NCBI RefSeq assembly: GCF_006125015.1
Contig: NZ_SZZN01000001.1
Coordinates: 1,674,001-1,738,000, forward strand
Direction of reading: 5' to 3'
DNA from: Roseovarius arcticus
GTDB lineage: Bacteria; Pseudomonadota; Alphaproteobacteria; Rhodobacterales; Rhodobacteraceae
Length of the DNA: 64,000 nt
Within the stretch, counting starts at the first letter, position 1. Every line of letters begins with the position of its first letter. Position numbers and translations under genes: made by a program. Under the pieces are notes generated by a model that had not been told where the DNA came from, made no database searches, and saw nothing but the letters and a program-made list of their open reading frames with translations. Positions 8,782 to 17,093 of this stretch are shown piece after piece.

Positions 8782-9459
8782 CTAGTGGACCGTTGAATCG
8801 CCACTGCGCGCCAGACGCTTTTCCAGCGCAATGGTGCCCTGCGAGAAGACAAAGATCAGAATGAAGTAGATGCCTGCGACGACTGTATAGACTTCGAGCG
8901 GCCGGAATGTTTTTTGCGCCAGCTCGTTCGCCTGAAACATCAGGTCGGCATAGGATACAGTCGACACGAGCGTTGTCGTCTTGACCAGTTCGATCGACCG
9001 CTCCGCAAAGGCAGGGATCATGCGCGTCACCGCTTGCGGCAAGATCACCCGCCGCAAGGTTTTTCCGCGGGTCATACCGATGGCTTTAGACGCCTCCCAC
9101 TGACCCTTGTCGATTGAATTTATGCCGCCCCGGAACACTTCGGCAAAAAAAGCCGAGGACTGGATAGAGAACGTCACGACCGACGCTATGAATGGTGTCA
9201 TCTGGATATCGATCAGGATTGGCAGAGCAAAAAAGAACCAGAAAAGCTGAACGAGCGGCGGTGTCGTTCGGAAGAACTCGATCACGAAAGTACAAGGGAT
9301 AGACAGCGGCCGGATCCCCGATAGTCGCCCTAGTGCAAGCGCCAATCCGAGCGGAACACCAAAGAGCAACGCCAACCCCGCTACTTTTAGCGTGTTGACA
9401 AGTCCCAGCAGGAGAAAATCCATATCAGCGAATACCGCTAGAAAATTCCAGTCATGCAC
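8782..9459 (-). CDS. ABC transporter permease, amino acid (HisQ/GlnP) type
   Basis: A 225-residue permease, first gene of the leftward operon. It has MHDWNFLAVFADMDFLLLG at the N-terminus, FFRTTPPLVQLFWFFFALP, and an EAA loop AEVFRGGINSIDKGQWEASKAIG. It is clearly paralogous to the next permease, consistent with a heterodimeric channel. Transcription probably starts in the 131-base gap shared with the divergent sulfatase gene. Confidence 0.92.
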   Translation of the reverse strand: MHDWNFLAVFADMDFLLLGLVNTLKVAGLALLFGVPLGLALALGRLSGIRPLSIPCTFVIEFFRTTPPLVQLFWFFFALPILIDIQMTPFIASVVTFSIQSSAFFAEVFRGGINSIDKGQWEASKAIGMTRGKTLRRVILPQAVTRMIPAFAERSIELVKTTTLVSTVSYADLMFQANELAQKTFRPLEVYTVVAGIYFILIFVFSQGTIALEKRLARSGDSTVH

Positions 9460-9499
9460 GCCGAGCCTCCCAAGCTGAATTTCCAGTTGGAACGATCTC

Positions 9500-9560
9500 T
9501 AATTGACTTTTTGTATATTGTCAACAATTGACGATAACTCTATGTTCTGGCAGATTGCTG
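9500..9560. promoter_or_regulatory. Divergent promoter with palindromic operator candidate
   Basis: The gap between the ABC operon and the sulfatase gene holds GTCAACAATTGAC at 9520-9532, a perfect inverted repeat (GTCAA/TTGAC around CAA), in an AT-rich stretch. On the minus strand TTGACA (9524-9519) is followed after 17 bases by TAGAGA, a plausible -35/-10 pair. On the plus strand TTGACG (9528-9533) is followed after 17 bases by CAGATT. The palindrome overlaps both -35 boxes, the arrangement expected for the FCD-type GntR repressor encoded in the operon. Regulator assignment is inference. Confidence 0.5.
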
Positions 9561-9590
9561 AGATAACGTCATGTTCTAAAGGGGCCAGTG

Positions 9591-11099
9591 ATGGACAAGC
9601 CGAATATCCTGTTTGTAATGGCAGATCAGATGTCAGCCAAAGCCCTGCCATTTTACGGGCACAAGGTTGTGCGTGCGTCCGCCCTCTCGAAGCTCGCCTC
9701 GCAAGGCGTGGTGTTTGAGAATGCGTATTGCAATTCGCCTCTGTGCGGGCCTTCCCGACTGTCGATGATGTCCGGTCTCTTGCCGTCCAAGGTTGGAGGT
9801 TATGACAACGCGCCGGAGTTTTCTGCGACGACGCCCACCTTTGCCCATTACCTGCGCCTGAACGGCTATCGCACCTGTCTGAGCGGCAAGATGCATTTTG
9901 CAGGCCCCGATCAGTTGCACGGCTACGAGGAGCGACTGACGACCGACATTTACCCGTCGGATTTTGGCTGGACGCCCAATTGGGCGGAACCTAAGGCAAA
10001 GGTGAAATTTCAGGACATGCAGAATGTTTTGGAAACCGGTCCTTGCCTGCGCTCGCTCCAGATCGACTATGATGATGATGTCGAAGTGCAGGCCGTTCGC
10101 TGGTTGTACGACCGGGCACGCGACAGCAAACCGCAGCCATTCATGCTAACGGTTTCTTTCACGTCCCCGCATGATCCCTATGTCGCGCGGCCGGAGTTCT
10201 GGAATTTATACACGGACGACGAGATTGACCTGCCCGAAGTTTCCGCACTTGATCCGGCCAGTCTGGATGCACACAGCGCCCGAATTTACGAGCATTATTC
10301 AATTGGTGCGGCGACGGTCACCGACAATCACATCCGCAACGCGCGGCATGGGTACTATGCGTCAATCGAATACATCGACGCAAAACTCGCTGCCTTGATG
10401 AATGTGCTGGAAGAAACCGGATTGTCGGACAACACGGTTGTTGTATTCGTCTCCGATCATGGCGACATGATGGGCGAACGCGGTATGTACTATAAGAAGT
10501 GCTTCTTCGAGTGGTCGGTGCGTGTCCCCATGATTGTTTGGGCGCCGAAGCGTTTTGCGCCGAACCGCGTGGAAACCCCCGTTTCACTGTTGGACATTCT
10601 TGCGACCTTCAATGATCTTGGGGGCGGGGGAACGGAGATTCTGGAAACTGATGGCACATCGCTGGTTCCGCTGTTGCGCGGGGAGCAATTGCCAGACCGG
10701 ATCATTGCCGGAGAATTTCTGGCCGAAGGTGTATTTGAGCCGACCTTCATGTTGCGCGACAGCCGCTACAAACTGTTTTACAGTGAAATTGACCCGCCGC
10801 TGTTGTTTAACCTGGAGGCTGATCCTTTGGAGCTTAACAACCTTGCGCAAGATATATCAGTCAAGGGTGAACTGACCCGGCTGATGGCGAAGGCTGAGAG
10901 CCTTTGGGATGCGAGTGCGCTAAAGATTGATATTATTGCGGACCAAAACAAGCGACGTCTGATTGCAAAATCGCACCAGTTCGGGGTCCCCCCGGCGTGG
11001 GATTTTCAGCCCTACACGGATGCATCACAGCAATATGTCAGGGCCGGGCGCTGGACGGTTGAGGTGGAGGCCAAAGCGCATCTCAATCCAATAGAGTAG
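9591..11099 (+). CDS. betC: Choline-sulfatase
   Basis: A ~502-residue type I sulfatase, hydrolysing choline-O-sulfate to choline and sulfate in the cytoplasm (no signal peptide). The Cys of CGPSRLSMMSG (about residue 52) is the one converted to formylglycine. Metal-binding residues are seen in PNILFVMADQ and in VVVFVSDHGDMMGERG. The last ~60 residues (KRRLIAKSHQFG, PPAWDFQP) match the BetC-specific C-terminal domain, which separates it from other sulfatases. ATG 9591 is preferred to the GTG one codon earlier, with AAGGGG a few bases upstream. It is divergent from the ABC/GntR/aminotransferase operon. No betA/betB/betI genes are nearby. Confidence 0.85.
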   Translation: MDKPNILFVMADQMSAKALPFYGHKVVRASALSKLASQGVVFENAYCNSPLCGPSRLSMMSGLLPSKVGGYDNAPEFSATTPTFAHYLRLNGYRTCLSGKMHFAGPDQLHGYEERLTTDIYPSDFGWTPNWAEPKAKVKFQDMQNVLETGPCLRSLQIDYDDDVEVQAVRWLYDRARDSKPQPFMLTVSFTSPHDPYVARPEFWNLYTDDEIDLPEVSALDPASLDAHSARIYEHYSIGAATVTDNHIRNARHGYYASIEYIDAKLAALMNVLEETGLSDNTVVVFVSDHGDMMGERGMYYKKCFFEWSVRVPMIVWAPKRFAPNRVETPVSLLDILATFNDLGGGGTEILETDGTSLVPLLRGEQLPDRIIAGEFLAEGVFEPTFMLRDSRYKLFYSEIDPPLLFNLEADPLELNNLAQDISVKGELTRLMAKAESLWDASALKIDIIADQNKRRLIAKSHQFGVPPAWDFQPYTDASQQYVRAGRWTVEVEAKAHLNPIE

Positions 11100-11247
11100 G
11101 TTGGCACTAGCAGTGTCCGTCGGCAGAGTTTTTGGGTCCAAGAGCGGCCCAGCAGCTTCCCTGGCGCGCCTAAAGGGGCCATATAATTGTTCAAAGTCTC
11201 GCAACAATGCTGAACCTGATCCCGGCGGGCTCGAAGGTGACCTTTGC

Positions 11248-11750
11248 TGTAGATTTCCACGCAGAGGTGAGCCGGATAGACGGATAATTTCCACTGAGAT
11301 TTGAGCCCTGTGACCCTTCCCCCAGCGCGATGCGCAACGGGGAGCAGCGGAGTGATACACATGGGACTTTTGAACATTATCAGACGCATGTCTTTGCGGG
11401 AGAAGCTATCGATCCGCGAGATTGCGCGACGCACTGGCATATCGCGCGACACCATCACGAAGTATCTGACCGCAGGCACGATCGAGCCGCACTTCACGAC
11501 ACCGGAGCGTCAGAGTAAGCTCGATCCCTTCGCGGAGAAGCTGGCTGGATGGCTGAAGACGGAAGCGGGCAAGTCGCGCAAGCAACGGCGAACGCTGAAG
11601 CACTTGCATGCCGATCTGGTGGCGCTTGGTTTTATCGGTTCTTACAACCGGGTTGCGGCATTTGCCCGTGACTGGCGCGCCGATCGGCAGCGTGAGCAGC
11701 AGACAACGGGACGCGGCACTTTCGTGCCTCTGACCTTTCGCCCCGGGGCG
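11248..11750 (+). mobile_element. IS21-family left end with truncated istA
   Basis: The left end shows two spaced copies of a TTTCCAC...GAG.TGAGCC-like motif (11253-11273 and about 11289-11305), the multiple terminal repeats of IS21 elements. istA starts at ATG 11361 behind GGAGCAGCGGAG and reads MGLLNIIRRMSLREK, then IREIARRTGISRDTITKYL (N-terminal HTH). About 130 codons remain up to TFVPLTFRPG. The catalytic DDE core and istB are gone, and the frame passes without a stop into unrelated sequence. Immobile remnant. Confidence 0.75.
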
Positions 11751-12066
11751 CAATGGGCGTTCAAGAAACCCAATGCCAAGGACCCTTGGGGCATCCGCGT
11801 CACGCTTGGATCAACCTTCATGGCAACGCTGGGCCTCGGCGCGGCAAAGGCGCATCTGGATGATGTTCTCAACCGGCTAAGCATCCGCACCCGGCCTGAG
11901 GACTTCAACATGTCGCGCGTCGATTACTGGGTCGATATCTTGGCCCCGGCTGACTTCAAACTCGATCCGGAATTGTTTGTCATGCATTCCAGCACGAACC
12001 GGCGCGATCACATCGCCAATGCGGATATGCGGGTGCAGGGCAAATCGGCGCGCGTCACATCCGTCA
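11750..12066 (+). pseudogene. Replication-initiation-like protein, internal fragment
   Basis: The frame continuing from the istA remnant changes character near 11750. It reads KDPWGIRVTLGSTFMATLGLG, then SRVDYWVDILAPADFKLDPE and FVMHSSTNRRDH up to GKSARVTSV. This resembles the middle of Rep_trans-type (PF02486-like) replication initiators found on roseobacter mobile elements; the assignment is from memory of the family and is moderate. Both ends are missing: the start is replaced by IS21 sequence, and downstream the frame runs antisense through the XRE gene to 12263. It suggests the neighbouring cassette arrived with, or landed in, a small replicon or integrative element. Confidence 0.5.
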
Positions 12067-12105
12067 AGCGACGTGAAGCACTGAAGGATGGCACTGTGTC
12101 GCGCA

Positions 12106-12360
12106 TTATGCGGCGCCATCCATATTGCCTTGCAGTGCCACACCGGGAGCCTTCGCTATATCGCCCGTTGCGAGAAACTGAATTCCCTGCCCTTCGAGAG
12201 CTGAGCGCAGAGCGTCTGCAGAGCGCATCTGCATCCCGCCTTTGCCGCTTTCAAATCGGCTGATAGTTGCGGGGGCTACATCGGCCAATTCTGCCAATTC
12301 GCGTACGCCCAAACGCACAGCGTTTCTCGCCATTCTGAGTTGCACTGGCGTCAAAGTCAT
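12106..12360 (-). CDS. Small XRE-family repressor
   Basis: An 84-residue helix-turn-helix protein. The HTH spans about residues 8-60: QLRMARNAVRLGVRELAELA then VAPATISRFESGKG. It is about the size of a minimal lambda-repressor-type domain with no sensor domain. It is divergent from the 12463 gene across a 102-base gap that contains an inverted repeat overlapping a promoter-like pair. It is therefore a good candidate for the regulator of the rightward cassette. The C-terminal ~12 residues may be altered by the rearrangement seen in the adjacent chimeric frame. Confidence 0.8.
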   Translation of the reverse strand: MTLTPVQLRMARNAVRLGVRELAELADVAPATISRFESGKGGMQMRSADALRSALEGQGIQFLATGDIAKAPGVALQGNMDGAA

Positions 12361-12390
12361 ATCTCCGTACTGAAAAGTTGTTACATGGTG

Positions 12391-12419
12391 TTGACTATAT
12401 CAGCACCTCGTGCTAAATA
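12391..12419 (+). promoter_or_regulatory. Promoter candidate with internal palindromic operator
   Basis: TTGACT (12391-12396) and TAAATA (12414-12419) are separated by 17 bases. Between them lies AGCACCTCGTGCT (12402-12414), a perfect inverted repeat with a 3-base centre. A repressor bound there would block RNA polymerase. The XRE gene diverges from this point, so it is the obvious candidate. The -10 match is weak. Confidence 0.45.
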
Positions 12420-12462
12420 CTTATCACAAGGTAACAACAACGCAAGACTTGGAGATAAGTTG

Positions 12463-13083
12463 ATGACACAGGCAGCCGCATACACCCGCAAAGCAACTAT
12501 GATTGCCGCTCGGGAGATCACCCGTAAGGCAAATTCTGCCCCCTCTGGCTTAAAGTTCGTCAGGAACTGTACTCTGAAGACCAGGCCCATTGCGTCCACA
12601 GAAGACCTTCACGCCCCCACCATCCTCTCCGTCCTTTTCTCCAAGCTCAACGGCGCGCTCGCCGTGGCGATCGAGGCGGAGCGCGATATCGCGGATATCA
12701 GCGTGTGGGATCCGGCAGTCGATGCCTGGCTGCGCGAAGCCGAGCGGGCTTGGGACGCAGTGCTGGATATGCGTCATGCGCTGCGTGCGGCCCCGGTGAC
12801 CCGCAGCGACGACAAGGCGCTTTTAAGCATGGTTGGCATCGCCGATGCGGTCATGAGCGCCGAGACCATCAGCGCATTCGGGGTGGCGCATGACCGGCTG
12901 CGCGCTGCGACGTTTTTCCGCCAGCGTCTCGGGCGGGGCCATCTGCCGCACCCGATCAGCGCGCTGCTGGATCAATGCCATGCGCATCTGACGGCTGTCG
13001 CGCAGCTCGATCTCTATCAGCCAGTCTGCGATCCTGAGGATCTGCCCTACGGCTTGACCGAGGCATGGCCCGAGGCCTGCTAA
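12463..13083 (+). CDS. Unknown protein, first gene of nuclease/FtsH-like cassette
   Basis: A 206-residue protein I do not recognise. Start ATG 12463 is behind GGAGATAAG. The first ~45 residues are basic and low in hydrophobics. The rest is predicted mostly alpha-helical (DISVWDPAVDAWLREAERAW, DAVLDMRHALRAA, then SALLDQCHAHLTAVAQLDLY). No signal peptide, TM segment or catalytic motif is visible. From about 12600 onward the DNA is visibly more GC-rich than the flanks and stays so to 16.6 kb. It is transcribed toward the nuclease-like and AAA+/protease genes, probably as one unit from the promoter candidate at 12391. Confidence 0.75.
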   Translation: MTQAAAYTRKATMIAAREITRKANSAPSGLKFVRNCTLKTRPIASTEDLHAPTILSVLFSKLNGALAVAIEAERDIADISVWDPAVDAWLREAERAWDAVLDMRHALRAAPVTRSDDKALLSMVGIADAVMSAETISAFGVAHDRLRAATFFRQRLGRGHLPHPISALLDQCHAHLTAVAQLDLYQPVCDPEDLPYGLTEAWPEAC

Positions 13084-13199
13084 CCCCTCCCCACCAAACG
13101 CTTGTTTGATCGCCGCGCATCTGCGCGGCTCCCCTCCCCGCATCTTGCCGCCCCGCTCGGGTGCGGCCTCTCTCAACCTGTCTGCAAAGGATGTCCCCC

Positions 13200-14222
13200 A
13201 TGACCAATATCAATACCAATAAGCCCCTCCACCTCCCCCGCCAGTCTCGTGACGTCGCCGCAACCGACTGGACGGATCAGCAGCGCCCTATCCCGGCAGC
13301 GTGGCACGCTTTTGCCAAGCGCAAGGGGTACCGGATCGACCGCCGGATCCGGGACCGGTCTCATGTCGCGCTCGAATGCCTCGCCTGCGGCGCACACACC
13401 GCGCATAAGGTCTATACGCTGCGCAGCGCCCAGCCCGCCTGCGGTGGCTGCCAGATGGCACAGCAGCGCGGCAATGCCGCCAAGGCTGGCTTCGTGCTCA
13501 AGGTCCGCGATGAGGCACATCGGCACTATGCAATCTACGAACTGCCTTGCGGCCACGAGGCGCGGCTGCAGCGGGGGCGGGTCGCAAAATTGGCGGCGGA
13601 AGGACCGGTGCCGGGCCGCGATGGCTATCACTGCGATATCTGTCATCTGGAACAGCTGCAGCAGACCGCCGCGGACTGGGGCTGGCGCGTGATCGGCGCG
13701 GATCCGGGCGGCAGCGCCAATTACCGGCTGCTGGAGCATGAGGCCTGCGGGCATCGCCAGCGCGTCGCCACCGCCAATCTGGACACCGGGCGGTTCAATT
13801 GCGGCGGCTGCGGCGAATGCTGGTCGGCGGCGCCGAGCGCGCTCTACCTCATGCGCTTCGGGGTGCCGGGGCTGGGCTGGTTCGTCAAGCTTGGCTACAG
13901 CCGCAATCCAGGCAGCCGCCTGCGCTATCAGCTGGGACTGCGGCGCGATGTCGAGGCCGAGCTGATCGACGAGGTGCCCATGCCGAGCGGCCAGGTGGCG
14001 CTGCGGATCGAGAAAGGCCTGCACCGGCAGCTGAAGGCAGACCACCCGGGCAAGGTGATCCCGCGCGCTGAGCTGGAGGGGTGGATCAACGTGACGTCGG
14101 AGATCTACGCGGCCGAGGCCGAGCCGATCATCCGGCGCCTGCTGGACGAGGTCGAGAGCCCGCGCTGGCCGCGGCAGGACACAGCCAAGCCCAAGCCCAA
14201 ACCTCGCCGTCCGCGCCGCTGA
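13200..14222 (+). CDS. Zinc-finger protein with GIY-YIG-like nuclease domain
   Basis: A 340-residue protein starting at ATG 13200, with AAAGGA a short distance upstream. It has three successive Cys-pair modules: CLACG...CGGC, a PCGH...CDIC module, and an EACGH...CGGCGEC module, each like a small zinc ribbon. A domain starting ALYLMRFG and continuing FVKLGYSRNPGSRLRYQLGL, with a later Glu in RIEKGLHRQL, resembles the T5orf172/MUG113 branch of the GIY-YIG nuclease superfamily. The tail is Pro/Lys/Arg-rich. Such proteins are expected to bind and cut or nick DNA. It sits between an unknown gene and the AAA+/M41 gene, 96 bases before the latter. Nuclease activity is inferred, not shown. Confidence 0.7.
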   Translation: MTNINTNKPLHLPRQSRDVAATDWTDQQRPIPAAWHAFAKRKGYRIDRRIRDRSHVALECLACGAHTAHKVYTLRSAQPACGGCQMAQQRGNAAKAGFVLKVRDEAHRHYAIYELPCGHEARLQRGRVAKLAAEGPVPGRDGYHCDICHLEQLQQTAADWGWRVIGADPGGSANYRLLEHEACGHRQRVATANLDTGRFNCGGCGECWSAAPSALYLMRFGVPGLGWFVKLGYSRNPGSRLRYQLGLRRDVEAELIDEVPMPSGQVALRIEKGLHRQLKADHPGKVIPRAELEGWINVTSEIYAAEAEPIIRRLLDEVESPRWPRQDTAKPKPKPRRPRR

Positions 14223-14318
14223 CGCCCCCTCACCCACTCCACCGTCTTCCAACGCCCAGTACCCCCGCGCCGTTCGGCGCGGGCCCAGCCTCCCTGCCCT
14301 CGACGAAAGGATATTGCC

Positions 14319-16613
14319 ATGAGTTCCACATCCCCCACCTGGGCCCCTTTGGCCGCCACCGCCCTCACCCGCCTGCGCGCCGACTATGCCGAGCTTGCCG
14401 CAAACCGGCCCGGCTCCGGACGCCGTCCCTGGCAGCCAGAGGAGCCTGCCGCGCGCAAGATGTCTGATCGCAATCCCGAGCCACTCGGCTGGCGCGCCGC
14501 AGCGCCGCCAGCGACGCAGATCCCGAGTGATGCGCAAGGCGCCGTGCGCGCCGCCGGAGGCGATCCCTTGGCGGTGGAGGGTCAGAGCCGCAATCGCCCG
14601 GCCGTCCATGTGCCGACCACTGATCTGTCGCTGATGCTGCGTCTTTGCGCGACAATCGGCAGCGAAGACCGCCTCGACGCCATCCTGGCGCCGAGCGCCG
14701 TGACGTTGATCGAGATCGGGCCAGATACCGGCGGCCTGTCGCCCAGTGCGGTGCGCAGCATGCTCGAGACCGCGATCCTGCCGGACGCGGCGCTGGTCTG
14801 GACCGCCGCTTTGCTGAAAGATGCAGATCCGACCGTCGATGGCACCCCGGATCTCTGCGTTGTCGAGATCACAGCCGAGGACCCTGACAAGCTGCGCAAC
14901 AAGGGCGCCGCGCTGCAAGCCGTGACGCGGGCGCTGGACGCGCCCTATCCCGTCCTGATCCTGGCCGAGACGCTGGCGCAATTACCAGAGGATCTGCGGC
15001 GTGCGCTGCCCGGCGCGCTGCCCCTTGCGCCGCTGTCGCGCGACATCCTGATGGCGATGATCGCAGTAACCCGCAGTGCGACGGGCAAGATCAATCCTGA
15101 CCTCTTTGATGCCCTTCCCGAGGAGCGCGCTCTTGCGCGCCTGTCAGACGCCTCGGTGACGCTGGCCCTGCGGGCTGGCACCCCGCCTTGCATCGCCGCG
15201 CGGCTCGCAGAGATCACCCGGCAGACATCTGACCGGGGGCCCACGCTCGATGACATCGAGGGCTACGGCGAGGCCGAGGCAGCAGCGCGCCGCATGGTTG
15301 CGGATCTGGCGGGGTGGGCGGAGGGGGCCGTCGCCTGGTCCGACGTGCAGCGCTCGGTGCTCTTCTACGGCCCGCCCGGCACAGGTAAATCGCATCTGGC
15401 GCGCGCCATGGCTGGCAGTGCAGGCGCCCTGCTGGTGCGCGGCAGCTTCGCGACATGGCAAGCGCAGGGCACTCTGTCTCACATGCTGCGGGCAATGCGC
15501 GAGAGTTTCCATGAGGCGGCGGCGGCCCGGCCCTCGATCCTCGTGATCGACGAGATCGACGCCGTCGGTGACCGCGCCGATCCGGACCTCCATAACAGCA
15601 GTTACCGCCAGCAGGTCATCAACGGGTTTTTGGAGGCGCTCGACAGCCTCAAAGACATCGAAGGCGTGATGATCGTCGGCACCACCAACTATCCAGGGAA
15701 GATCGACGCCGCCGTGCTGCGGCCCGGCCGCATCGACGTCAAGGCGCAGGTGCCACTCCCAGGAGCGCGGGCGCTGGCGCGGATGCTCCGGGATGGTCTG
15801 GGTTCGGATATCCCCCTCGAGGAAATGGCGCGGCTGACCCGTGCCGCCACTGGCCAGAGCGCGGCGGATGTCGACGGCGCGCTGCGCCAGGCGCGCAGCG
15901 TTGCGCGCCATGACGGTCGCGCGGTTGCCGCGCGCGACGTGCTCACCGCGCTCAGCCCCGATGCGGAGAACCATAACCCCGCCCGGGAGCGCCGCATCGC
16001 GCTGCATGAATGCGGCCATGCGATTGTCGGCACCTGCCTTGGTCTTGGGAAGATCACGCGCGTGGTCCTGACGTCTCAGGGAGGTCAGGCCTGGATGGCC
16101 TATGCCACCGGCGAGCATCTGCTGGGCGATCTCGAGGCCGAGCTGACCTACTCTCTCGCAGGCCGTGCGGCGGAGCGCCTGATCCTTGGCAATGCCGCAG
16201 CTGGTGCAGGCGGCAACGCGATGTCAGATCTCGCCCACGCGACGCAGACCGCCACCGGCATCGACACCCGCATGGGCCTTGGCGCGGAAGGGCTGGTCTG
16301 GCTCGATACCTCCTCGGCCGCTTACTTGCGCGTGCCGCAGAACGCCGCCCGCATCCGGGCCCGCCTCGAGGCCGCCGAGGCTCGCGCAATGCGGATGCTT
16401 GAGACGCGCGAGGGCCTCCTGACCCGGATGGCGGATGATCTTCTCGAGGTGGGGCTCCTCGAGGGCGAGAGGCTGGAGGGATGGCTCGCGCGGGTCAACG
16501 AGAACGCCGCGCAAGATGTCGCAGATCACGCAGACGCGATGGCTCAGGCACGACCGGCAGAGGTCGAATTGCGGGAGACAGCAGTCGAACCAAGGCGCGC
16601 GATCACGCCTTAA
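14319..16613 (+). CDS. Soluble FtsH-like AAA+ ATPase / M41 metalloprotease
   Basis: A 764-residue protein. The N-terminal ~330 residues are unrecognised and contain no membrane segment, unlike FtsH. The AAA+ module has Walker A GPPGTGKS (~351-358), Walker B ILVIDEIDAVG (~407-417), and a second region of homology ending in VLRPGRID with both arginines kept. The protease module has HECGH at ~563-567 (zinc ligands and catalytic Glu), AGRAAERLILG, and a third zinc ligand candidate at ~D637 in MSDLAHAT. So both ATPase and peptidase sites look intact. It would be an ATP-driven cytoplasmic protease, not anchored in the membrane. It is the last gene of the cassette with the XRE, unknown and GIY-YIG-like genes. 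ATG 14319 follows GAAAGGA. Confidence 0.85.
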   Translation: MSSTSPTWAPLAATALTRLRADYAELAANRPGSGRRPWQPEEPAARKMSDRNPEPLGWRAAAPPATQIPSDAQGAVRAAGGDPLAVEGQSRNRPAVHVPTTDLSLMLRLCATIGSEDRLDAILAPSAVTLIEIGPDTGGLSPSAVRSMLETAILPDAALVWTAALLKDADPTVDGTPDLCVVEITAEDPDKLRNKGAALQAVTRALDAPYPVLILAETLAQLPEDLRRALPGALPLAPLSRDILMAMIAVTRSATGKINPDLFDALPEERALARLSDASVTLALRAGTPPCIAARLAEITRQTSDRGPTLDDIEGYGEAEAAARRMVADLAGWAEGAVAWSDVQRSVLFYGPPGTGKSHLARAMAGSAGALLVRGSFATWQAQGTLSHMLRAMRESFHEAAAARPSILVIDEIDAVGDRADPDLHNSSYRQQVINGFLEALDSLKDIEGVMIVGTTNYPGKIDAAVLRPGRIDVKAQVPLPGARALARMLRDGLGSDIPLEEMARLTRAATGQSAADVDGALRQARSVARHDGRAVAARDVLTALSPDAENHNPARERRIALHECGHAIVGTCLGLGKITRVVLTSQGGQAWMAYATGEHLLGDLEAELTYSLAGRAAERLILGNAAAGAGGNAMSDLAHATQTATGIDTRMGLGAEGLVWLDTSSAAYLRVPQNAARIRARLEAAEARAMRMLETREGLLTRMADDLLEVGLLEGERLEGWLARVNENAAQDVADHADAMAQARPAEVELRETAVEPRRAITP

Positions 16614-17093
16614 ACTCCAAGCGGCTCCTGAACCTCCCGAGGACTCCCCGGACCACTCTCAAAATCACCAAACGCTGGATCGAAACGGATCTGGAAAAAA
16701 AGCTCAACAATAACAGAGCAAAAAAAACGGAAAATTTCCGGATCCGGATCTGACGGGCTTTCTGGAGTGGAATAGTAGGATCGATTTTCGAGCTGAAAGT
16801 TGCGGAACGGATTGCGAAGATCGCGCATTCCAGGCGGCCAGCTTCACACCGAAATCTCCAGATAGGTTTTCGGATCTGCCAGAGAAGCTCCAAGCTGGCG
16901 TAGGGCCGGACTATGACCTGGTCATGGCGCAGAGGTTGCCCGGCGTGCCGAGCGAAGCCTACTTCGCGCAACTGGCTCAGTAATCGAGAGGGTTATCCCC
17001 GCAACATCCTCCCCCGTCTTGCCAATGCAATGTTAAGGGAGGGATAGAACAGACCGCCGAACGCGCCCCGCCCGACGGCGGCGCCCTGCCCTA
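16614..17093 (+). other. Gap with decayed or unassigned open frame
   Basis: No confident gene. From about 16714 to the TAA at 16981-16983 a plus-strand frame stays open for ~89 codons with plausible composition (it ends SEAYFAQLAQ). It has no ATG until late (in DLVMAQR) and no clear ribosome-binding site, so it may be the 3' part of a broken gene. Just before it, a different frame (about 16655-16753) also looks coding-like (TKRWIETDLEKKLNNN), consistent with a frameshifted gene directly after the AAA+/protease gene. Not identified. Confidence 0.3.

Noticed and set aside
13173..14981. 602-codon minus-strand open frame across the GIY-YIG-like and AAA+ genes
   Set aside because: Antisense shadow in very GC-rich DNA; spans two real genes and the gap between them, with no motifs.
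15144..16118. 324-codon minus-strand open frame inside the FtsH-like gene
   Set aside because: Opposite strand holds Walker motifs and the HECGH site; this is a shadow.
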